Shown in pieces: positions 1 to 5,684 of a stretch of DNA of 6,650 nt. The notes below the pieces were generated by a model. That model saw only the letters and a program-made list of their open reading frames with translations, had not been told where the DNA came from and made no database searches. Both the position numbers and the translations under genes were made by a program. Source of the DNA: Gallibacterium melopsittaci (GTDB taxonomy: Bacteria; Pseudomonadota; Gammaproteobacteria; Enterobacterales; Pasteurellaceae); assembly GCF_042433085.1 (NCBI RefSeq), contig NZ_JBHLWA010000009.1, positions 1 through 6,650 of the forward strand, given 5' to 3'. The stretch's first letter is position 1, and each line of letters opens with the position of its first letter.

Positions 1-1
1 G

Positions 2-742
2 TTATATTTGGTCATAAAAAATCTGCACCTCTGTCTGTTGGATAATAAGTCCAACTTTAGGGGTGCAGATCACTTGTATAGTGTAAGAGAAAAGAGTATT
101 CGGATTATATTATTGCTCGGTATTTTGTTAGTGAGTGGTATCACCTTGGTAGTGATTCTCTTTGGGATTAACCAATTCAAATTTGGTTCACAATTAGCCA
201 GTATTAATCAGGTTTCTAATTTGTCACATGTGTTAGTTCGCCAGCAAGCAAACCTTTTTTCTACACTATTAGCAAATAATGTTTCTAATGAGAAATTAAC
301 GGATTTATTGAATACTTTTAGTCGAGAGAAATTTGTTTTAGATGCATCGTTATACAGTGGCAACGGTGAATTACTTGCACAAAGTCAGAATTCATTAAAC
401 ATACGCCAACAATTAGGTTTAGATGGTGTAGAAAGTGAAGCAAAAACACAGCAAATTGTTGAACCCATTTTTAATGCCAATAGCGTTATTGGCTTTTTAC
501 GCGTTACTTTTGATGGACAATATGGGCAAACGACGGAAAGTAATATTAATCAACAATTCCATTATCTTTATGCCGAAGTGATTGTCGTATTATTGGTTGG
601 ATTGGTGATAGCAAGTAGTGTTCATTATGTATTCCGTCGTAAGAAAGTAAAATTAGAACCAATAAAATTGATTCGTAAGCCCGCAGATAACTTACAAAGA
701 AGTAAACAGTTTCATCAAAGAAGACGTAGGTTTAAGCGATAA
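2..742 (+). CDS. smp: Smp/AhpA (YtjB) family inner-membrane protein, 5' end outside window
   Basis: The product resembles the SMP_2 family (E. coli YtjB/Smp, Pasteurellaceae AhpA, described as a haemolysin-modulating membrane protein). Visible support is an N-terminal membrane helix (LLGILLVSGITLVVILFG), a periplasmic domain with the family phrases LDASLYSGNGELLAQS and QQIVEPI, a second membrane helix near the C-terminus (VIVVLLVGLVIASSVHYV), and a basic tail ending RRRRFKR. The expected topology is therefore a periplasmic loop between two helices. The frame is open to the left edge and contains no ATG; TTG at position 8 is the first start-like codon, but the true start probably lies upstream of the window. 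The gene converges on the CDI array and ends about 20 bp before an IS end. Its molecular role is poorly defined in the literature; the family match is from memory of E. coli YtjB. Confidence 0.8.
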   Translation, partial: LYLVIKNLHLCLLDNKSNFRGADHLYSVREKSIRIILLLGILLVSGITLVVILFGINQFKFGSQLASINQVSNLSHVLVRQQANLFSTLLANNVSNEKLTDLLNTFSREKFVLDASLYSGNGELLAQSQNSLNIRQQLGLDGVESEAKTQQIVEPIFNANSVIGFLRVTFDGQYGQTTESNINQQFHYLYAEVIVVLLVGLVIASSVHYVFRRKKVKLEPIKLIRKPADNLQRSKQFHQRRRRFKR

Positions 743-803
743 AGAAAATGCCATTTTATGATGATCTGACCCCAAAAAGTTGGACTTATTATTCAACAGA
801 TAG

Positions 804-1028
804 AGATATAGATTTTTTATAACCAAACATAACCAAACATTTAAACAGCAAGTGGTAGATTTTTATTTTGAACACTATGAAAGTCTTTTTTTAACCTGTC
901 GTATATTTACCGTGCCTAAACGAATATTAAGGCGTTGGATTGCTCAATATCAACATTCAGGAATAAACGGTTTAGCCGTGTTTCATACCAAACGTACCTA
1001 TACCCCGACTTTAAATATCAAGTTGTAG
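804..1028 (+). pseudogene. IS3-family transposase OrfA fragment
   Basis: The frame encodes an OrfA-like helix-turn-helix N-terminus: FKQQVVDFYFEHYES, then LTCRIF, then LRRWIAQYQHSGINGL and KRTYTP. These are typical of the DNA-binding first protein of IS3-family transposases. No ATG precedes the conserved part; the frame opens after a TAG at 801-803. The 3' end is also damaged: around 1008-1014 one T appears to be missing, since the other frame would give TPTFKYQVV, a more OrfA-like continuation, while the actual frame reads TPTLNIKL and stops. It is not expected to be functional. Confidence 0.65.
821..840. repeat. 10-bp perfect tandem duplication
   Basis: The unit AACCAAACAT occurs twice back to back. 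It lies where the orfA start would be expected and, being 10 bp, shifts the frame. It probably contributes to the loss of a usable orfA start in this remnant. Confidence 0.85.
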
Positions 1029-1320
1029 TAGTACACAGGCGTTAAATCGGCTAAGAAAGAAGCTATATCACCTGTTGTTTTTAGGTTTTCTATAAGCTCA
1101 GGATGTTCTCTTTCAAACTTATCAATAACCTTTTGATCAATCTCTTTAGTTAATGCTGAAGCTTTTGCATTTATCGCCATTCCCTCTAGTTCTTCATTGG
1201 TATAATTAAGGTTGAAATTATTCTCTACAGCCCGTTTCCCAATTTCCGCCGAATTAATCGCCCCTGCGGTAGTGTCGCTAATCAATCCGCCAGCTAAACC
1301 ACTGGCAAGTTGGCTTAAGG
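998..1320 (-). pseudogene. cdiA: Truncated orphan CdiA-CT stub (module 4), VENN domain plus start of entry domain
   Basis: This fragment starts at the VENN repeat (LSQLASGLAGG... EIGKRAVENN). About 60 residues of charged helical sequence follow, with no homologue elsewhere in the window (NYTNEELEGMAINAKAS, DQKVIDKFEREHPEL), ending in FLADLTPV. The phrase ADLTPV resembles the start of a pre-toxin segment that usually continues PVVGD in other CDI and polymorphic toxins (family knowledge). Here it is broken, and the last dozen codons (YYYNLIFKVGV) are antisense IS remnant. The toxin tip and immunity gene are therefore gone. There is no ATG start: the repeat joins 33 bp of AT-rich spacer after the immunity stop at 1354, and TTG at 1285 is only an internal leucine codon of the domain. 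It should be inert except as a recombination substrate. Confidence 0.75.
1218..1320 (-). repeat. VENN-block direct repeat, copy A
   Basis: About 100 bp encoding LSQLASGLAGG through GKRAVENN, nearly identical to blocks at 3207-3309, 5337-5427 and 6509 onward. It is the shared edge of every VENN-bearing module and the likely crossover region. At its upstream side homology stops abruptly (CTTAAGG, then unrelated CATATATAAT on the plus strand). Confidence 0.9.
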
Positions 1321-1353
1321 CATATATAATAAGTTATTCCTATTAATTTACTA

Positions 1354-1989
1354 TTACTTATCATTCAAATTGTTATTTGTTAATTTAAAATCCCTTAATA
1401 ATAAATTATTTTTTTTAAATAACTCTATAACAAATTCAGAATCTAATTTTAAGAGAAGAACACTTGCATCATAAATATCCCAATATCTTTCTTGATAATT
1501 ATTTATAACGTGAGATAGATAATGTTTAATAAGAGGAATGTATTCCTTATAATCTCTTTCTTCAATTACCCAATAAAATCTAGCAATGCTAAATCTTTTT
1601 ATTTCGGAAAGTCTAATAATTTCTTTCATACAAGGATAAATACTTATTCTAGCTTTATTTTCGTTACCAAAAGTAGTTTGAGATACCAAATAAGATTTAA
1701 TAGTCATTAATAAGTATTCATAACTTTTATCATTTAAATATTTATCTTTATTTAAGACTAAGCTTTTTATATATTTAAACCCATTATCAATCCCTAAAGA
1801 ACATAATATTCCGGCAGCTTTTAATACATCATGAAATTTAAAATCCTCTTCATGGTGAATTATATAAAGTAATTTATTTATCCGATTGAGAGGCATGTCT
1901 TGATAATCCACCTCTTCAATAATAGTAGTATAATCCACATTATCTGGTACAGAATATAATAATTCATGCATTTCACTATCTGTAATCAT
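1354..1989 (-). CDS. cdiI: Probable CDI immunity protein for module 3 toxin (211 aa, helical)
   Basis: The ATG at 1989 lies one base after the TAA of the upstream toxin frame and has a good Shine-Dalgarno (AAGGAGA, nine bases upstream). This start is preferred over an in-frame codon at 2028 that would lie inside the toxin gene. The 211-residue product is soluble-looking, without a signal peptide or membrane helix. It is rich in Leu, Ile, Lys and Tyr and seems to be built of successive helical pairs (for example VLKAAGILCSLGIDNGFKYI and YWDIYDASVLLLKLDSEFV), suggesting a HEAT-like alpha-solenoid. Its position directly after a CdiA-CT makes it the cognate immunity protein, expected to bind and neutralise the toxin in the cytoplasm. 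No named immunity family was recognised; the role is inferred from context and the fold from sequence character only. Confidence 0.75.
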   Translation of the reverse strand: MITDSEMHELLYSVPDNVDYTTIIEEVDYQDMPLNRINKLLYIIHHEEDFKFHDVLKAAGILCSLGIDNGFKYIKSLVLNKDKYLNDKSYEYLLMTIKSYLVSQTTFGNENKARISIYPCMKEIIRLSEIKRFSIARFYWVIEERDYKEYIPLIKHYLSHVINNYQERYWDIYDASVLLLKLDSEFVIELFKKNNLLLRDFKLTNNNLNDK

Positions 1990-2005
1990 ATTAATTATTC
2001 TCCTT
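1990..2005 (-). promoter_or_regulatory. Strong ribosome binding site for module 3 immunity gene
   Basis: AAGGAGA at 1999-2005 (minus strand) lies nine bases upstream of the ATG at 1989, inside the last codons of the toxin. It fixes the immunity start and implies translational coupling with the toxin frame. Confidence 0.7.
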
Positions 2006-3628
2006 AATAATATAATTATTTGGCACACATCCTTTTATTAAACACTCTCCATCTCGTTTTGCATTTGATAAATCTTTAATTGCATCATTAAGTCTTTCTT
2101 TATTCTTTAATGTAGGATTATTAATATATCTTATTTCGGCATTATTTATTCTATTTTGAAGGTAAACTATTAGTTCTTTATGACTTGTTATTTGAGTTCC
2201 AGATAATTTCCCCTCTCGAATATCTTTCTCTAATTGTGTGAGATTCACACTAATTCTATTACTACCATATGTTTTTGGCTGTTCAGTATATCTTGGATCT
2301 GTAAAAGAAATATAAGGCGTATTTCCGGTATTTCCTCCCCTGATATGATTTTCTATGCTACCACTACCTTTTGGATTTGCAGGAATCAGATTACCATTCA
2401 TATCAATTCTTGCTTTAGGTTGACTTTTAGCATTAATAATGGATAGGAAGTCATCATCATAACGATAGATAAAAGTTGCGTTCTCATAATTTGTTGTTTT
2501 TCCAACAATTGGAAGTTTACTAACTGATTTATCAAGGATGTTTTTTATACCGTCAGCAGTAAATTTTCCTATACCCGCTATTCCTGTAACAGTACTAATA
2601 GTTCCTAATTCATTAGATAAATAAACTTTCATCCGAAGTAAGTCAGCTTCATTTCGATAGCCATTCGCTTCTAATTCATCTGCTTGTTTGAGAGTTTCTC
2701 TTGTTTGTGAGCTAATTGTTTCAATAGGAGATTGCACAAATTTCTTTATCTCTTGTCCAATTTGGCTAAGTTGTTCTTTTGCTTGTGCATTGCCATATAC
2801 AACCGCATCAATGGTCAACTGTGTTAATAACGCTGCACCATCAATTTGTTCTTTTGACATTTGAAGCAGAGCAGTTTTTGCAATATTTTCCATCCGTTGA
2901 CTTTGTGCTTCACCATACTGGATAGCCACTTGGCGATACTGGCTATTCATTACAGGATTATCTGCCTCTAGCATATACCCCTGAAAACTTTTAAAGGCAG
3001 CAGATAGCGTTACCAGTTCACTTGCACATTCTGCACTCATACCTTGACGACAGGAAGCATCTAAACGGTTATTACGTTCAATATCTTTGAGATGAAGTTG
3101 AGTAATTTTATCTTGAATAGCTTGGCAATTTTTCCCTTGCGCCTCACATTCCGCTTTTTCTTTCATCAAACGGACTAATTCTTCGGCTTCGTGCCTAAAT
3201 AGATAGTTATTCTCTACAGCCCGTTTCCCAATTTCCGCCGAGTTAATTGCCCCTGCGGTGCTGTCGCTAATCAAGCCGCCTGCTAAACTACTCGCCAGTT
3301 GGCTTAAGGTGGAGACGGTTTGTTTTTGTGCTTCGGTGAGTTGGTCTGGTGTTTTTTCGTAAAGCTGTTCGCTAATAATTTTAGCCGCTAACTCACCACT
3401 TACCGCACCCGCTGCTCCTGCAGCCGCGTTATTCCCAGTCGCATAGGCTTCGATTGCACCTAATAAGGCGTGTGCCATTAAGTTGGCTTGGGTATCGACT
3501 TCGCCTGTTATTTGATTAGTGGTGGCTTCCTTTATCGCATAATTAGCATACGGCGATAAGCCACCGACCACTGCTTGTGAGGTTTCACCTGTCGCTATCC
3601 CTTGTAATACCCCTGTAACCGCGCGCAC
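1991..3628 (-). CDS. cdiA: Orphan CdiA C-terminal region with ADP-ribosyltransferase-like toxin tip (module 3)
   Basis: 545 codons from GTG at 3628. Residues about 1-141 are the end of CdiA including the PT-VENN pre-toxin domain (VENN at 138-141). Residues about 142-340 form a helical entry domain with cysteine pairs C161/C168 and C193/C201. A Gly-rich linker (TVTGIAGIGK) precedes the toxin tip from about 375. The tip has IYRY (R389), YISFT (S441) and SHKE (E485). The order Arg, Ser-x-Thr, Glu and the R-to-S spacing of 52 residues resemble the active site of cholera/LT-type ADP-ribosyltransferases, so NAD-dependent modification of a target is a reasonable but unproven guess. About 60 residues follow the putative catalytic Glu. 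The GTG has a weak SD-like TGAGG 11 bases upstream and an in-frame TGA at 3641-3643, so the fragment could be translated independently; it may equally be silent. The toxin is paired with the gene starting at 1989. Confidence 0.75.
   Translation of the reverse strand: MRAVTGVLQGIATGETSQAVVGGLSPYANYAIKEATTNQITGEVDTQANLMAHALLGAIEAYATGNNAAAGAAGAVSGELAAKIISEQLYEKTPDQLTEAQKQTVSTLSQLASSLAGGLISDSTAGAINSAEIGKRAVENNYLFRHEAEELVRLMKEKAECEAQGKNCQAIQDKITQLHLKDIERNNRLDASCRQGMSAECASELVTLSAAFKSFQGYMLEADNPVMNSQYRQVAIQYGEAQSQRMENIAKTALLQMSKEQIDGAALLTQLTIDAVVYGNAQAKEQLSQIGQEIKKFVQSPIETISSQTRETLKQADELEANGYRNEADLLRMKVYLSNELGTISTVTGIAGIGKFTADGIKNILDKSVSKLPIVGKTTNYENATFIYRYDDDFLSIINAKSQPKARIDMNGNLIPANPKGSGSIENHIRGGNTGNTPYISFTDPRYTEQPKTYGSNRISVNLTQLEKDIREGKLSGTQITSHKELIVYLQNRINNAEIRYINNPTLKNKERLNDAIKDLSNAKRDGECLIKGCVPNNYIIKENN
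3207..3309 (-). repeat. VENN-block direct repeat, copy B
   Basis: This copy lies inside module 3 and encodes LSQLASSLAGG through GKRAVENN. Homology with copy D continues on both sides: upstream into LTEAQKQTVST and downstream into NYLFRHEAE. Modules 1 and 3 are therefore the two most extended relatives in the window. Confidence 0.9.
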
Positions 3629-3682
3629 TGTTATTTTGCCTCACAAATTGATTCATATCTTTTAGCAAAAAAGATTTTTATA

Positions 3683-3866
3683 TTATTTTCTAAATATAAT
3701 TTCAATAAAATACCCAATAATTGAAGCAATTATTGCTGTTGGAATGGGTTCAAAAAAATTAATATCACCTACAACATGATATGTATATTTGTCAAATAAA
3801 TATATATATATCCTCACTAATAAGTCCAATGTAAATAATACAAAAAATATATATAAATAATTTCAT
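3683..3866 (-). pseudogene. cdiI: Frameshifted small membrane CDI immunity gene
   Basis: An ATG at 3866 overlaps the TGA of the toxin remnant (ATGA), the same arrangement as at 4424-4427. Read from the ATG, the frame gives MKLFIYIF and soon stops. In the neighbouring frame a coherent hydrophobic protein appears: NYLYIFFVLF, then LFDKYTYHVVGDINFFEP and IPTAIIASIIGYFIEIIFRK, stopping at 3683. This resembles the intact immunity protein at 4227-4427, which starts MKRYLYIF and has a second helix followed by basic residues. A frameshift within the first few codons (equivalent to one base lost or two gained) inactivates the gene. Two membrane helices would be predicted for the repaired product. Confidence 0.65.
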
Positions 3867-4192
3867 TGTTTATCCATCAACTTATTAGGCTGTGTTTTAT
3901 TTTCAATATAATTTCCCATAAAGCTAGATGTAACTTGTCTAAAAGGAGAACTTAATTTTGTATTTGATAAAATATTATCTATTCAAAAACCAGAAATACT
4001 TCCAATAGCAGAACCACCTAAATTCCTAATAAAATCTTCATTTGATAAGTTTTTATCTGATAATGTTATGCCTTGATAAATAGCATTAATAGACAGTTGT
4101 TGTCCCCATGTCTTTGCTGCCATTACGCCAGCTAAAGTATAATTAAGAGGGAGCTTCGCTAAGCTATCTAATTTTTCATAGATTGTTTTTTC
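3863..4192 (-). pseudogene. cdiA: Decayed orphan CdiA-CT toxin tip lacking VENN domain
   Basis: The frame encodes LDSLAKLPLNYTLAGVMA, then KTWGQQLSINAIYQG, close to residues 225-257 of the module 2 toxin. It then continues as ISGF, an in-frame TGA at 3983-3985, and SSPFRQVTSSFMGNYI, which resembles the end of the module 1 toxin (NPFLNSISSGFASEI). A second in-frame stop (TAA, 4193-4195) lies just upstream; the same frame is open beyond it to about 4240. There is no VENN block, entry domain or start codon. It is a fossil CT with its broken immunity gene attached, lying between two intact modules. The TGA could have been Trp or Arg originally. Confidence 0.7.
4071..4169 (-). repeat. Toxin-tip direct repeat, decayed-module copy
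   Basis: 99 bp matching 4638-4736 with seven mismatches by eye, encoding the segment ending LGQQLSINAIYQG (here TWGQQLSINAIYQG). Similarity drops sharply on both sides, so this may be a recombination tract or a strongly conserved toxin core. Confidence 0.85.
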
Positions 4193-4226
4193 TTAAGAAT
4201 TTAATTTATTTATTTCTGCTATATAT

Positions 4227-4427
4227 TTATCTCCGATTATTTAATATAATCCTTCCAGCTATATATGCCAACCCATACCCAATTAGAGCTTCCTTTAACT
4301 TTGAGATAAAAATATTAATGCTCAAATTTAATTTTCCATAATATATTATCCAATATAGTTCTTCTACCATAATAAAACCAATATAAATTATAAGAAATGA
4401 TAAAAAAATATATAAATATCTTTTCAT
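4227..4427 (-). CDS. cdiI: Small two-helix membrane CDI immunity protein (module 2)
   Basis: 66 residues. The ATG overlaps the toxin stop as ATGA, and GAGGAG lies five bases upstream, so translation is coupled to the toxin. The sequence shows a first membrane helix (about residues 4-27, YLYIFLSFLIIYIGFIMV), a short polar middle (YYGKLNLS) and a second, weaker helix (about 46-63, EALIGYGLAYIAGRIIL) ending in RR. Small inner-membrane immunity proteins generally protect against CDI toxins that act on the cytoplasmic membrane, so this supports a pore-forming or membrane-depolarising cognate toxin (inference). It is related to the broken gene at 3683-3866. No named family was recognised. Confidence 0.75.
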   Translation of the reverse strand: MKRYLYIFLSFLIIYIGFIMVEELYWIIYYGKLNLSINIFISKLKEALIGYGLAYIAGRIILNNRR

Positions 4428-5404
4428 TTTTTCTCCTCATTATTTTTAGGTGAACTGAGCTTATTATCTATAGATGAACTGATGCTATTTGAAAGAATCT
4501 GTCTTATAATTGCGTCTGTTTTATTTTTCATCAAAATATAATCAGCTACATTTGAAGCAGCTATACCAACAGACGCTCCTGTTAAGGAATATAAAATATC
4601 AGGATTACTCTTTGAGCTGTCATTAATATTGACAAGTCCTTGATAAATAGCATTAATAGACAACTGTTGTCCTAATGTCTTTCCTGCCATTACGCCAGCT
4701 AAAGCATAATTAAGAGGGAGCTTCGCTAGGCTATCTTTATCATTTAGAGATATATTTCCATTATAAATATCAAACCCCGTTGAAACTGTTCCTGCAATCA
4801 GCGTTTCACTCGCTATAGGATGTTTTTCTAACCATTGTAATGCAGGCGAAATTTTACCCATTGCCTTTTCAGCTTGCAGAGCAGTGATAAAGGCTCTATC
4901 ACTGATCCCTCTAGCAAGCGTTTCAACAGTAGTAACCCCTTTAATTATTGCGTTACCACTATTCCCAAGCACCGCCAATCCCTCTAAAGTGGATTTACCA
5001 AATTGATAATCTAATGAACTGTAAATCCTATGTGCAGCTTGGTATTTCTTATCTAATTCAGGGTTTGAATATTCTATTGCAGGTCCTGTCACATCCATTT
5101 TTAAAATATTCTTGGCGGTTTCAGGTTGCCAAGCTGCCGCTTCATTCACCCAATACATGAGTTGTTGATATTCTTGTGGGGTTAATGATGTTGGGTCTTG
5201 CTGATATTTAGTCAGCAAGGCATCAGAGACTTTATCTTTCATTTTGATGCTCGTAATACGTTCAACATCCTCTGGTGTTAATACTTTTTTCTGAGCAAGT
5301 TTGTCTAAAATAGTAATCTCTTTTTCAGAAAGGAAATTATTCTCCACCGCCCGTTTACCAATTTCCGCCGAATTAATCGCCCCTGCGGTAGTGTTGCTAA
5401 TCAA
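4424..5404 (-). CDS. cdiA: Orphan CdiA-CT, membrane-acting toxin type (module 2)
   Basis: The open frame begins within the VENN block: homology starts near 5427, 24 bases before the preceding immunity stop. It has no ATG or promoter; TTG at 5404 is the conserved Leu codon of GGLISN, not a convincing start. VENN lies at residues 20-23. The entry domain (about 24-105) has no cysteine and contains TPEDVERITSIKMKDK and TPQEYQQLMYWVNEAA, unlike modules 1 and 3. The toxin tip (from about 130) is weakly hydrophobic, Gly/Ala/Ser-rich and contains GKTLGQQLSIN at 241-251 and SLTGASVGIAASNVADYI. The motif is shared with module 1 and with the decayed module, all followed by tiny membrane immunity proteins. 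The likely role is a pore or ionophore toxin of the inner membrane (inference). As an orphan it should be silent unless recombined into a full cdiA. Confidence 0.75.
   Translation of the reverse strand: MISNTTAGAINSAEIGKRAVENNFLSEKEITILDKLAQKKVLTPEDVERITSIKMKDKVSDALLTKYQQDPTSLTPQEYQQLMYWVNEAAAWQPETAKNILKMDVTGPAIEYSNPELDKKYQAAHRIYSSLDYQFGKSTLEGLAVLGNSGNAIIKGVTTVETLARGISDRAFITALQAEKAMGKISPALQWLEKHPIASETLIAGTVSTGFDIYNGNISLNDKDSLAKLPLNYALAGVMAGKTLGQQLSINAIYQGLVNINDSSKSNPDILYSLTGASVGIAASNVADYILMKNKTDAIIRQILSNSISSSIDNKLSSPKNNEEKK
4638..4736 (-). repeat. Toxin-tip direct repeat, module 2 copy
   Basis: Partner of 4071-4169, about 570 bp away in the same orientation, 92 of 99 bases identical by eye. 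It covers codons for DSLAKLPLNYALAG through SINAIYQG. Confidence 0.85.
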
Positions 5405-5427
5405 TCCGCCTGCTAAACCACTCGCTA
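5337..5427 (-). repeat. VENN-block direct repeat, copy C (shortest)
   Basis: This copy encodes ASGLAGGLISN through GKRAVENN. It lacks the LSQL codons seen in the other three: homology ends at CTCGC on the plus strand, about 24 bases from the preceding immunity stop. This marks a recombination breakpoint inside the repeat. Confidence 0.85.
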
Positions 5428-5450
5428 TTTGATTTTACTTATGGAAATTC

Positions 5451-5684
5451 CTAGTGTACTTCTTTTTTTAAATGATATTTATACCTACAAAAACTAATAA
5501 AAAAATATGGTATATATATTACTAAAGCAGTCTTTAAGTTATCATATAGAAAATACCATTCCCAAAAAATAATACCTTCTTCCACATATATTCTTATTGT
5601 AAAAAGAATATATTTCAATAAAAAAAGAAAATATATACAGATAAAATATTTAAAACAAGAAGTATAAAAATTATTTGCTGTCAT
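5451..5684 (-). CDS. cdiI: Small membrane CDI immunity protein (module 1)
   Basis: 77 residues. The ATG at 5684 lies inside the toxin gene (14-base overlap in another frame), with AAGG about seven bases upstream. The protein has a hydrophobic N-terminal half (FKYFICIYFLFLLKYILFTI), a central aromatic stretch (IIFWEWYFLYDNLK) and a second membrane segment (TALVIYIPYFFISF) ending in a basic tail (RYKYHLKK). It is similar in size and layout, though not clearly in sequence, to the immunity protein at 4227-4427. Its place right after a CdiA-CT makes it the probable cognate immunity protein, acting in the inner membrane. The codons are very AT-rich, in contrast to the VENN block. No named family was recognised. 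Confidence 0.75.
   Translation of the reverse strand: MTANNFYTSCFKYFICIYFLFLLKYILFTIRIYVEEGIIFWEWYFLYDNLKTALVIYIPYFFISFCRYKYHLKKEVH

Larger units (their letters stand above)
762..1030 (+). mobile_element. Truncated IS3-family insertion sequence (left end plus start of orfA)
   Basis: A terminal sequence beginning TGATCTGACCCCAAAAAG at 762 has the TG start and motif typical of IS3-family inverted repeats. It is followed about 60 bp later by a reading frame resembling IS3-type OrfA. The rest of orfA, all of orfB and the right inverted repeat are missing, so this is a dead remnant. Sequence to the right belongs to a CdiA-CT stub on the other strand. The right boundary lies somewhere in 1020-1040 and cannot be fixed without an intact copy. 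The left end sits 20 bp beyond the smp-like stop codon; no target-site duplication can be assessed because the right end is lost. Confidence 0.65.

Noticed and set aside
746..760. AAAATGCCATTTT palindrome after the smp-like stop as a terminator
   Set aside because: The inverted repeat has a one-base loop and no T-run, so it cannot form a normal intrinsic terminator.
1283..1285. TTG codons in the GGLIS segment (also at 5402-5404 and 6574-6576) as translation starts
   Set aside because: In modules 1 and 3 the same codon lies inside a continuous frame; GGL is conserved pre-toxin sequence, so the apparent start is only the first start-like codon after truncation.
3531..3600. Possible Pasteurellaceae DNA-uptake sequence (ACTGCTTGT near 3570)
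   Set aside because: It differs by one base from the ACCGCTTGT core, and no exact copy of either common uptake core was noticed in the window.
3657..3680. Hairpin (ATCTTTT / AAAAGAT) followed by a T-run on the plus strand, terminator-like
   Set aside because: The stem is purely AT-rich apart from one GC pair, no plus-strand gene ends here, and the T-run is on the wrong side for the minus-strand genes.
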